64,000 nt of DNA from Prosopocoilus inquinatus (Eukaryota > Arthropoda > Insecta > Coleoptera > Lucanidae), in the NCBI GenBank assembly GCA_036172665.1, contig JAYKNF010000013.1:3410001-3474000 (forward strand), written 5' to 3'. This document shows, piece after piece, positions 51,247 to 63,313 of the stretch (its first letter is position 1; each line of letters starts with the position of its first letter). The notes beneath the pieces were generated by a model. That model had not been told where the DNA came from. It saw only the letters and a list, made by a program, of their open reading frames with translations, and made no database searches. A program made the position numbers and the translations under genes.

Positions 51247-54200
51247 GGACGCAGCAGCAGCTGGAAATAGTTTTAAACGAAACAACACATATTAGCGTTG
51301 TTCCTGTGATGTATTTAATCGATCCTTACTCATCTATCATGTTATTTGGCGTTTCGATGGACTCCAGTAACTCTGATGTGAGATACAAAGTTCTCGGACG
51401 CAGCAGAAGCTGGAAATAGTTTTGAACGAAACAACACGTATTAGCGTTGTTCCTGTGATGTATCTAAACGATCCTTATTTATCTAACATGTTATTTGACG
51501 TTTGGATGGACTCCAGTAAGTCTGATGTGAGATACAAAGTTTTTGGACGCAGCAGGAGCTGGAAATAGTTTTAAACGAAACAACACGTATTAGCGTTGTT
51601 CCTGTGCTGTATCTAATCGATCCTTACTTATCTATCATGTTATTTGACGTTTCGATGGACTCCAGTAACTCTGATGTGAGATACGACGTTTTCGGACGCA
51701 GCAGAAGCTGGAAATGGTTTTAAACGAAACAACACGCATTAGCGATGTTCCTGTGAAGTATCTACTCGATCCTTACTCATCTATCATGTTATTTTACGTT
51801 TGGATGGACTCCAGTAACTCTGATGTGAGATACGACGTTTTCGGACGCAGCAGAAGCTGGAAATAGTTTTAAACGAAAAAACACATATTAGCGTTGTTCC
51901 TGTGATGTATCTAATCGATCCTTACTCATCTATCATGTTATTTGACGTTTGGACGGACTCCAGTAACACTGATGTGAGATACAAAGTTCTCGGACACAGC
52001 AGAAGCTGGAAATAGTTTTGAACGAAACAACACGTATTAGCGTTGTTCCTGTGATGTATCTAAACGATCCTTACTTATCTAACATATTATATGACGTTTG
52101 GATGGACTCCAGTAAGTCTGATGTGAGATACAAAGTTTTTGGACGCAGCAGAAGCTGGAAATAGTTTTAAATGAAACAACACGTATTAGCGTTGTTCCTG
52201 TGATGTATCTAAACGATCCTTACTTATCTAACATGTTATTTGACGTTTGGATGGACTCTAGTAACTCTAATGTGAGATACGAAATTTTCGGACGCAGCAG
52301 CAGCTGGAAATAGTTTTAAACGAAACAACACATATTAGCGTTGTTCCTGTGATGTATCTAATCGATCCTTACTCATCTATCATGTTATTTGACGTTTGGA
52401 CGGACTCCAGTAACTCTGATGTGAGATACAAAGTTCTCGGACGCAGCAGAAGCTGGAAATAGTTTTAAACGAAACAACACGCATTAGCGTTGTTCCTGTG
52501 ATGTATCTAATCGATCCTTACTCATCTATCATGTTATTTGGCGTTTCGATGGACTCCAGTAACTTTAATGTGAGATACGAAGTTCTCGGACGCAGCTGAA
52601 GCTGGAAATAGTTTTAAACGAAACAACACATATTAGCGTTGTTCCTGTGATGTATCTAATCGATCCTTACTTATCTATCATGTTATTTGACGTTTGGATG
52701 GACTCCAGTAACTCTGATGTGAGATACGACGTTTTCGGACGCAGCAGAAGCTGGAAATAGTTTTGAACGAAGCAACACGTATTAGCGTTGTTCCTGTGAT
52801 GTATCTAAACGATCCTTACTTATCTAACATATTATATGACGTTTGGATGGACTCCAGTAAGTCTGATGTGAGATACAAAGTTTTTGGACGCAGCAGCTGC
52901 TGGTAATAGTTTTAAACGAAACAACACGTATTAGCGTTGTTGCTGTGCTGTATCTAATCGATCCTTACTTATCTATCATGTTATTTGACGTTTCGATGGA
53001 CTCCAGTAACTCTGATGTGACATACGACGTTTTCGGACGCAGCAGAAGCTGGAAATAGTTTTGAACGAAGCAACACGTATTAGCGTTGTTCCTGTGATGT
53101 ATCTAATCGATCCTTACTTAGCTACTATGTTATTTGACGTTTCGATGGACTCCAGTAACTCTAATGTGAGATACGAAATTTTCGGACGCAGCAGCAGCTG
53201 GAAATAGTTTTAAACGAAACAACACATATTAGCGTTGTTCCTGTGATGTATCTAATCGATCCTTACTCATCTATCATGTTATTTTGCGTTTCGATGGACT
53301 CCAGTAACTCTGATGTGAGATACAAAGTTCTCGGACGCAGCAGAAGCTGGAAATAGTTTTGAACGAAACAACACGTATTAGCGTTGTTCCTGTGATGTAT
53401 CTAATCGATCCTTACTTAGCTACTATGTTATTTGACGTTTCGATGGACTCCAGTAACTCTAATGTGAGATACGAAATTTTCGGACGCAGCAGCAGCTGGA
53501 AATAGTTTTAAACGAAACAACACATATTAGAGTTGTTCCTGTGATGTATCTAATCGATCCTTACTCATCTATCATGTTATTTTGCGTTTCGATGGACTCC
53601 AGTAACTCTGATGTGAGATACAAAGTTCTCGGACGCAGCAGAAGCTGGAAATAGTTTTGAACGAAACAACACGTATTAGCGTTGTTCCTGTGATGTATCT
53701 AATCGATCCTTACTTATCTATCATGTTATTTGACGTTTGGATGGACTCCAGTAAGTCTGATGTGAGATACAAAGTTTTTGGACGCAGCAGGAGCTGGAAA
53801 TAGTTTTAAACGAAAAAACACGTATTAGCGTTGTTCCTGTGCTGTATCTAATCGATCCTTACTTATCTATCATGTTATTTGACGTTTCGATGGACTCCAG
53901 TAACTCTGATGTGAGATACAAAGTTTTTGGACGCAGCAGAAGCTGGAAATAGTTTTGAACGAAACAACACGTATTAGCGTTGTTCCTGTGATGTATCTAA
54001 TCGATCCTTACTTAGCTACTATGTTATTTTACGTTTGGATGGACTCCAGTAACTCTGATGTGAGATACGACGTTTTCGGACGCAGCAGAAGCTGGAAATA
54101 GTTTTAAACGAAAAAACACATATTAGCGTTGTTCCTGTGATGTATCTAATCGATCCTTACTCATCTATCATGTTATTTGACGTTTGGATGGACTCCAGTA

Positions 54201-54375
54201 ACTCTGATGTGAGATACAAAGTTTTTGGACGCAGCAGAAGCTGGAAATAGTTTTAAATGAAACAACACGTATTAGCGTTGTTCCTGTGATGTATCTAATC
54301 GATCCTTACTCATCTATCATGTTATTTGACGTTTCGATGGACTCCAGTAACTCTAATGTGAGATACGAAATTTTC
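51247..54375. repeat. 21-monomer mosaic with doubled A-like units
   Basis: A-B-C-D-E-F/Q-V/F-G, then Z-like monomers with AACTTTAATG (52439), S, R, a C/J chimera, and A-like monomers with TTTTGCG at 53184 and 53482 spaced by only two monomers. I- and J-like monomers, the H/D chimera at 53929, E and V follow. The left part resembles 38887-40225. Private changes are TTGTTGCTG near 52938 and GTGACATAC near 53019. Confidence 0.8.
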
Positions 54376-55269
54376 GGACGCAGCAGCAGCTGGAAATAGT
54401 TTTAAACGAAACAACACATATTAGCGTTGTTCCTGTGATGTATTTAATCGATCCTTACTCATCTATCATGTTATTTGGCGTTTCGATGGACTCCAGTAAC
54501 TCTGATGTGAGATACAAAGTTCTCGGACGCAGCAGAAGCTGGAAATAGTTTTGAACGAAACAACACGTATTAGCGTTGTTCCTGTGATGTATCTAAACGA
54601 TCCTTATTTATCTAACATGTTATTTGACGTTTGGATGGACTCCAGTAAGTCTGATGTGAGATACAAAGTTTTTGGACGCAGCAGGAGCTGGAAATAGTTT
54701 TAAACGAAACAACACGTATTAGCGTTGTTCCTGTGCTGTATCTAATCGATCCTTATTTATCTATCATGTTATTTGACGTTTGGATGGACACCAGTAACTC
54801 TGATGTGAGATACGAAGTTCTCGGACGCAGCAGAAGCTGGAAATAGTTTTAAACGAAACAACACGCATTAGCGTTGTTCCTGTGATGTATCTAATCGATC
54901 CTTACTCATCTATCATGTTATTTGGCGTTTCGATGGACTCCAGTAACTTTGATGTGAGATACGACGTTTTCGGACGCAGCAAAAGCTGGAAATAGTTTTA
55001 AACGAAACAACACGCATTAACGATGTTCCTGTGATGTATCTAATCGATCCTTACTCATCTATCATGTTATTTTACGTTTGGATGGACTCCAGTAACTCTG
55101 ATGTGAGATACAATCTTTTTGGACGCAGCAGAAGCTGGAAATAGTTTTAAATGAAACAACACGTATTAGCGTTGTTAATGTGATGTATCTAATCGATCCT
55201 TACTCATCTATCATGTTATTTGACGTTTCGATGGACTCCAGTAACTCTAATGTGAGATACGAAATTTTC
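54376..55269. repeat. 6-monomer unit, duplicate of 29950-30843
   Basis: A-B-C/M-N-O-P with the same C/M chimera as the upstream copy. A private A in GCAAAAGC and a normal GGACGCAGC at 55270, where copy 1 has GGACGTAGC, separate the two. Confidence 0.87.
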
Positions 55270-56520
55270 GGACGCAGCAGCAGCTGGAAATAGTTTTAAA
55301 CGAAACAACACATATTAGCGTTGTTCCTGTGATGTATTTAATCGATCCTTACTCATCTATCATGTTATTTGGCGTTTCGATGGACTCCAGTATCTCTGAT
55401 GTGAGATACAAAGTTCTCGGACGCAGCAGAAGCTGGAAATAGTTTTGAACGAAACAACACGTATTAGCGTTGTTCCTTTGATGTATCTAAACGATCCTTA
55501 TTTATCTAACATGTTATTTGACGTTTGGATGGACTCCAGTAAGTCTGATGTGAGATACAAAGTTTTTGGACGCAGCAGGAGCTGGAAATAGTTTTAAACG
55601 AAACAACACGTATTAGCGTTGTTCCTGTGCTGTATCTAATCGATCCTTACTTATCTATCATGTTATTTGACGTTTCGATGGACTCCAGTAACTCTGATGT
55701 GAGATACGACGTTTTCGGACGCAGCAGAAGCTGGAAATGGTTTTAAACGAAACAACACGCATTAGCGATATTCCTGTGAAGTATCTAGTCGATCCTTACT
55801 CATCTATCATGTTATTTTACGTTTGGATGGACTCCAGTAACTCTGATGTGAGATACGACGTTTTCGGACGCAGCAGAAGCTGGAAATAGTTTTAAACGAA
55901 AAAACACATATTAGCGTTGTTCCTGTGATGTATCTAATCGATCCTTACTCATCTATCATGTTATTTGACGTTTGGACGGACTCCAGTAACTCTGATGTGA
56001 GATACAAAGTTCTCGGACACAGCAGAAGCTGGAAATAGTTTTGAACGAAACAACACGTATTAGCGTTGTTCCTGTGATGTATCTAAACGATCCTTACTTA
56101 TCTAACATGTTATTTGACGTTTGGATGGACTCCAGTAACTCTAATGTGAGATACGAAATTTTCGGACGCAGCAGCAGCTGGAAATAGTTTTAAACGAAAC
56201 AACACATATTAGCGTTGTTCCTGTGATGTATCTAATCGATCCTTACTCATCTATCATGTTATTTGACGTTTGGACGGACTCCAGTAACTCTGATGTGAGA
56301 TACAAAGTTCTCGGACGCAGCAGAAGCTGGAAATAGTTTTGAACGAAACAACACGTATTAGCGTTGTTCCTGTGATGTATCTAAACGATCCTTACTTATC
56401 TAACATATTATATGACGTTTGGATGGACTCCAGTAAGTCTGATGTGAGATACAAAGTTTTTGGACGCAGCAGCTGCTGGTAATAGTTTTAAACGAAACAA
56501 CACGTATTAGCGTTGTTCCT

Positions 56521-56781
56521 GTGCTGTATCTAATCGATCCTTACTTATCTATCATGTTATTTGACGTTTCGATGGACTCCAGTAACTCTGATGTGAGATA
56601 CGTTTTCGGACGCCAGCAGAAGCTGGAAATAGTTTTGAACGAAGCAACACGTATTAGCGTTGTTCCTGTGATGTATCTAAACGATCCTTACTTATCTAAC
56701 ATATTATATGACGTTTGGATGGACTCCAGTAAGTCTGATGTGAGATACAAAGTTTTTGGACGCAGCAGAAGCTGGAAATAG
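56521..56781 (+). other. 86-codon open frame, an indel accident and not a gene
   Basis: The frame starts at GTG and covers two successive monomers. Normally a monomer of 149 bp shifts the frame by one base each step and stops soon after at TAG (monomer 22-24). Here a 3-bp deletion near 56602 and a 1-bp insertion near 56613 make this step 147 bp, a multiple of three, so the next monomer is read in the same frame. The two halves of the translation are therefore near copies (both contain DPYLS and the MDSS motif). In the upstream duplicate (30844-33969) the insertion is absent and the frame does not exist. There is no ribosome-binding or promoter context, and I do not regard it as coding. Confidence 0.95.
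56597..56616. other. 3-bp deletion plus 1-bp insertion
   Basis: GATACGTTTTC (three bases short) is followed after a few bases by GGACGCCAGC with an extra C. The deletion is shared with 32175; the extra C is private to this copy and could be a sequencing or assembly error. Confidence 0.93.
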
Positions 56782-58396
56782 TTCTAAACGAAACAACACG
56801 CATTAGCGATGTTCCTGTGATGTATCTAATCGATCCTTACTCATCTATCATGTTATTTTACGTTTGGATGGACTCCAGTAACTCTGATGTGAGATACGAC
56901 GTTTTCGGACGCAGCAGAAGCTGGAAATAGTTTTAAACGAAACAACACGCATTAGCGATGTTCCTGTGTTGTATCTAATCGATCCTTACTCATCTATCAT
57001 GTTATTTTACGTTTGGATGGACTCCAGTAACTCTGATGTGAGATACAATGTTTTTGGACGCAGCAGAAGCTGGAAATAGTTTTAAATGAAACAACACGTA
57101 TTAGCGTTGTTCCTGTGATGTATCTAATCGATCCTTACTCATCTATCATGTTATTTGACGTTTGGACGGACTCCAGTAACTCTGATGTGAGATACAAAGT
57201 TCTCGGACACAGCAGAAGCTGGAAATAGTTTTGAACGAAACAACACGTATTAGCGTTGTTCCTGTGATGTATCTAAACGATCCTTACTTATCTAACATGT
57301 TATTTGACGTTTGGATGGACTCCAGTAACTCTAATGTGAGATACGAAATTTTCGGACGCAGCAGCAGCTGGAAATAGTTTTAAACGAAACAACACATATT
57401 AGCGTTGTTCCTGTGATGTATCTAATCGATCCTTACTCATCTATCATGTTATTTGACGTTTGGACGGACTCCAGTAACTCTGATGTGAGATACAAAGTTC
57501 TCGGACGCAGCCGAAGCTGGAAATAGTTTTGAACGAAACAACACGTATTAGCGTTGTTCCTGTGATGTATCTAAACGATCCTTACTTATCTAACATATTA
57601 TATGACGTTTGGATGGACTCCAGTAAGTCTGATGTGAGATACAAAGTTTTTGGACGCAGCAGCTGCTGGTAATAGTTTTAAACGAAACAACACGTATTAG
57701 CGTTGTTCCTGTGCTGTATCTAATCGATCCTTACTTATCTATCATGTTATTTGACGTTTCGATGGACTCCAGTAACTCTGATGTGAGATACGACGTTTTC
57801 GGACGCAGCAGAAGCTGGAAATAGTTTTAAACGAAACAACACATATAAGCGTTGTTCCTGTGATGTATCTAATCGATCCTTACTCATCTATCATGTTATT
57901 TGACGTTTCGATGGACTCCAGTAACTCTGATGTGAGATACAACGTTCTCGGACGCAGCAGAAGCTGGAAATAGTTTTGAACGAAGCAACACGTATTAGCG
58001 TTGTTCCTGTGATGTATCTAAACGATCCTTACTTATCTAACATATTATATGACGTTTGGATGGACTCCAGTAAGTCTGATGTGAGATACAAAGTTTTTGG
58101 ACGCAGCAGAAGCTGGAAATAGTTTTAAACGAAACAACACGCATTAGCGATGTTCCTGTGTTGTATCTAATCGATCCTTACTCATCTATCATGTTATTTT
58201 ACGTTTGGATGGACTCCAGTAACTCTGATGTGAGATACAAAGTTTTTGGACGCAGCAGAAGCTGGAAATAGTTTCAAATGAAACAACACGTATTAGCGTT
58301 GTTCCTGTGATGTATCTAATCGATCCTTACTCATCTATCATGTTATTTGACGTTTCGATGGACTCCAGTAACTCTAATGTGAGATACGAAATTTTC

Positions 58397-60929
58397 GGAC
58401 GCAGCAGCAGCTGGAAATAGTTTTAAACGAAACAACACATATTAGCGTTGTTCCTGTGATGTATTTAATCGATCCTTACTCATCTATCATGTTATTTGGC
58501 GTTTCGATGGACTCCAGTAACTCTGATGTGAGATACAAAGTTCTCGGACGCAGCAGAAGCTGGAAATAGTTTTGAACGAAACAACACGTATTAGCGTTGT
58601 TCCTGTGATGTATCTAAACGATCCTTATTTATCTAACATGTTATTTGACGTTTGGATGGACTCCAGTAAGTCTGATGTGAGATACAAAGTTTTTGGACGC
58701 AGCAGGAGCTGGAAATAGTTTTAAACGAAACAACACGTATTAGCGTTGTTCCTGTGCTGTATCTAATCGATCCTTACTTATCTATCATGTTATTTGACGT
58801 TTCGATGGACTCCAGTAACTCTGATGTGAGATACGACGTTTTCGGACGCAGCAGAAGCTGGAAATGGTTTTAAACGAAACAACACGCATTAGCGATGTTC
58901 CTGTGAAGTATCTACTCGATCCTTACTCATCTATCATGTTATTTTACGTTTGGATGGACTCCAGTAACTCTGATGTGAGATACGACGTTTTCGGACGCAG
59001 CAGAAGCTGGAAATAGTTTTAAACGAAAAAACACATATTAGCGTTGTTCCTGTGATGTATCTAATCGATCCTTACTCATCTATCATGTTATTTGACGTTT
59101 GGACGGACTCCAGTAACACTGATGTGAGATACAAAGTTCTCGGACACAGCAGAAGCTGGAAATAGTTTTGAACGAAACAACACGTATTAGCGTTGTTCCT
59201 GTGATGTATCTAAACGATCCTTACTTATCTAACATATTATATGACGTTTGGATGGACTCCAGTAAGTCTGATGTGAGATACAAAGTTTTTGGACGCAGCA
59301 GAAGCTGGAAATAGTTTTAAATGAAACAACACGTATTAGCGTTGTTCCTGTGATGTATCTAAACGATCCTTACTTATCTAACATGTTATTTGACGTTTGG
59401 ATGGACTCTAGTAACTCTAATGTGAGATACGAAATTTTCGGACGCAGCAGCAGCTGGAAATAGTTTTAAACGAAAAAACACATATTAGCGTTGTTCCTGT
59501 GATGTATCTAATCGATCCTTACTCATCTATCATGTTATTTGACGTTTGGACGGACTCCAGTAACACTGATGTGAGATACAAAGTTCTCGGACCCAGCAGA
59601 AGCTGGAAATAGTTTTGAACGAAACAACACGTATTAGCGTTGTTCCTGTGATGTATCTAAACGATCCTTACTTATCTAACATATTATATGACGTTTGGAT
59701 GGACTCCAGTAAGTCTGATATGAGATACAAAGTTTTTGGACGCAGCAGAAGCTGGAAATAGTTTTAAATGAAACAACACGTATTAGCGTTGTTCCTGTGA
59801 TGTATCTAAACGATCCTTACTTATCTAACATGTTATTTGACGTTTGGATGGACTCTAGTAACTCTAATGTGAGATACGAAATTTTCGGACGCAGCAGCAG
59901 CTGGAAATAGTTTTAAACGAAACAACACTTATTAGCGTTGTTCCTGTGATGTATCTAATCGATCCTTACTCATCTATCATGTTATTTGACGTTTGGACGG
60001 ACTCCAGTAACTCTGATGTGAGATACAAAGTTCTCGGACGCAGCAGCAGCTGGAAATAGTTTTAAACGAAACAACACATATTAGCGTTGTTCCTGTGATG
60101 TATCTAATCGATCCTTACTCATCTATCATGTTATTTGACGTTTGGACGGACTCCAGTAACTCTGATGTGAGATACAAAGCTCTCGGACGCAGCAGAAGCT
60201 GGAAATAGTTTTGAACGAAACAACACGTATTAGCGTTGTTCCTGTGATGTATCTAAACGATCCTTACTTATCTAACATGTTGTTTGACGTTTGGATGGAC
60301 TCCAGTAAGTCTGATGTGAGATACAAAGTTTTTGGACGCAGCAGTAGCTGGAAATAGTTTTAAACGAAACAACTCGTATTAGCGTTGTTCCTGTGCTGTA
60401 TCTAATCGATCCTTATTTATCTATCATGTTATTTGACGTTTGGATGGACACCAGTAACTCTGATGTGAGATACGAAGTTCTCGGACGCAGCAGAAGCTGG
60501 AAATAGTTTTAAACGAAACAACACGCATTAGCGTTGTTCCTGTGATGTATCTAATCGATCCTTACTCATCTATCATGTTATTTGGCGTTTCGATGGACTC
60601 CAGTAACTTTGATGTGAGATACGACGTTTTCGGACGCAGCAGAAGCTGGAAATAGTTTTAAACGAAACAACACGCATTAACGATGTTCCTGTGATGTATC
60701 TAATCGATCCTTACTCATCTATCATGTTATTTTACGTTTGGATGGACTCCAGTAACTCTGATGTGAGATACAATGTTCTTGGACTCAGCAGAAGCTGGAA
60801 ATAGTTTTAAATGAAACAACACGTATTAGCGTTGTTAATGTGATGTATCTAATCGATCCTTACTCATCTATCATGTTATTTGACGTTTCGATGGACTCCA
60901 GTAACTCTAATGTGAGATACGAAATTTTC
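58397..60929. repeat. 17-monomer unit, duplicate of 33970-36502
   Basis: Same order with the doubled E, F/Q, V/F set, the GGACCCAGC start at 59588, the ACACTTATT G-like monomer and GCAGTAGC in M. Confidence 0.87.
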
Positions 60930-63313
60930 GGACGCAGCAGCAGCTGGAAATAGTTTTAAACGAAACAACACATATTAGCGTTGTTCCTGTGATGTATTTA
61001 ATCGATCCTTACTCATCTATCATGTTATTTGGCGTTTCGATGGACTCCAGTAACTTTGATGTGAGATACAAAGTTCTCGGACGCAGCAGAAGCTGGAAAT
61101 AGTTTTGAACGAAACAACACGTATTAGCGTTGTTCCTTTGATGTATCTAAACGATCCTTATTTATCTAACATGTTATTTGACGTTTGGATGGACTCCAGT
61201 AAGTCTGATGTGAGATACAAAGTTTTTGGACGCAGCAGGAGCTGGAAATAGTTTTAAACGAAACAACACGTATTAGCGTTGTTCCTGTGCTGTATCTAAT
61301 CGATCCTTACTTATCTATCATGTTATTTGACGTTTCGATGGACTCCAGTAACTCTGATGTGAGATACGACGTTTTCGGACGCAGCAGAAGCTGGAAATGG
61401 TTTTAAACGAAACAACACGCATTAGCGATGTTCCTGTGAAGTATCTAGTCGATCCTTACTCATCTATCATGTTATTTTACGTTTGGATGGACTCCAGTAA
61501 CTCTGATGTGAGATACGACGTTTTCGGACGCAGCAGAAGCTGGAAATAGTTTTAAACGAAAAAACACATATTAGCGTTGTTCCTGTGATGTATCTAATCG
61601 ATCCTTACTCATCTATCATGTTATTTGACGTTTGGACGGACTCCAGTAACTCTGATGTGAGATACAAAGTTCTCGGACACAGCAGAAGCTGGAAATAGTT
61701 TTGAACGAAACAACACGTATTAGCGTTGTTCCTGTGATGTATCTAAACGATCCTTACTTATCTAACATGTTATTTGACGTTTGGATGGACTCCAGTAACT
61801 CTAATGTGAGATACGAAATTTTCGGACGCAGCAGCAGCTGGAAATAGTTTTAAACGAAACAACACATATTAGCGTTGTTCCTGTGATGTATCTAATCGAT
61901 CCTTACTCATCTATCATGTTATTTGACGTTTGGACGGACTCCAGTAACTCTGATGTGAGATACAAAGTTCTCGGACGCAGCCGAAGCTGGAAATAGTTTT
62001 GAACGAAACAACACGTATTAGCGTTGTTCCTGTGATGTATCTAAACGATCCTTACTTATCTAACATATTATATGACGTTTGGATGGACTCCAGTAAGTCT
62101 GATGTGAGATACAAAGTTTTTGGACGCAGCAGCTGCTGGTAATAGTTTTAAACGAAACAACACGTATTAGCGTTGTTCCTGTGCTGTATCTAATCGATCC
62201 TTACTTATCTATCATGTTATTTGACGTTTCGATGGACTCCAGTAACTCTGATGTGAGATACGACGTTTTCGGACGCAGCAGAAGCTGGAAATAGTTTTAA
62301 ACGAAACAACACATATAAGCGTTGTTCCTGTGATGTATCTAATCGATCCTTACTCATCTATCATGTTATTTGACGTTTCGATGGACTCCAGTAACTCTGA
62401 TGTGAGATACAACGTTCTCGGACGCAGCAGAAGCTGGAAATAGTTTTGAACGAAGCAACACGTATTAGCGTTGTTCCTGTGATGTATCTAAACGATCCTT
62501 ACTTATCTAACATATTATATGACTTTTGGATGGACTCCAGTAAGTCTGATGTGAGATACAAAGTTTTTGGACGCAGCAGAAGCTGGAAATAGTTTTAAAC
62601 GAAACAACACGCATTAGCGTTGTTCCTGTGCTGTATCTAATCGATCCTTACTTATCTATCATGTTATTTGACGTTTCGATGGACTCCAGTAACTCTGATG
62701 TGAGATACGACGTTTTCGGACGCAGCAGAAGCTGGAAATAGTTTTAAACGAAACAACACATATAAGCGTTGTTCCTGTGATGTATCTAATCGATCCTTAC
62801 TCATCTATCATGTTATTTGACGTTTCGATGGACTCCAGTAACTCTGATGTGAGATACAACGTTCTCGGACGCAGCAGAAGCTGGAAATAGTTTTGAACGA
62901 AGCAACACGTATTAGCGTTGTTCCTGTGATGTATCTAAACGATCCCTACTTATCTAACATATTATATGACGTTTGGATGGACTCCAGTAAGTCTGATGTG
63001 AGATACAAAGTTTTTGGACGCAGCAGAAGCTGGAAATAGTTTTAAACGAAACAACACGCATTAGCGATGTTCCTGTGTTGTATCTATTCGATCCTTACTC
63101 ATCTATCATGTTATTTTACGTTTGGATGGACTCCAGTAACTCTGATGTGAGATACAAATTTTTTGGACGCAGCAGAAGCTGGAAATAGTTTTAAATGAAA
63201 CAACACGTATTAGCGTTGTTCCTGTGATGTATCTAATCGATCCTTACTCATCTATCATGTTATTTGACGTTTCGATGGACTCCAGTAACTCTAATGTGAG
63301 ATACGAAATTTTC
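60930..63313. repeat. 16-monomer unit, duplicate of 36503-38886
   Basis: Same order, but it lacks the GCTTCTGG, CACGAATT and CTTATATATC changes of copy 1. The C-like monomer at 62575 has CGCATTAGCGTTG where the upstream one has CGTATT. A has a private AACTTTGATG near 61053. Confidence 0.85.

Larger units (their letters stand above)
55270..58396. repeat. 21-monomer unit, duplicate of 30844-33969
   Basis: Same order, including the doubled F-G-Q-R series and the GATACGTTTTC deletion. It is one base longer than copy 1 because of an inserted C near 56613. Confidence 0.87.

Noticed and set aside
56521..56781. An 86-codon open reading frame
   Set aside because: It exists only because two small indels bring two monomers into the same frame. 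The translation is an internal duplication of satellite sequence, it starts at GTG, and the upstream duplicate of the region has no such frame.
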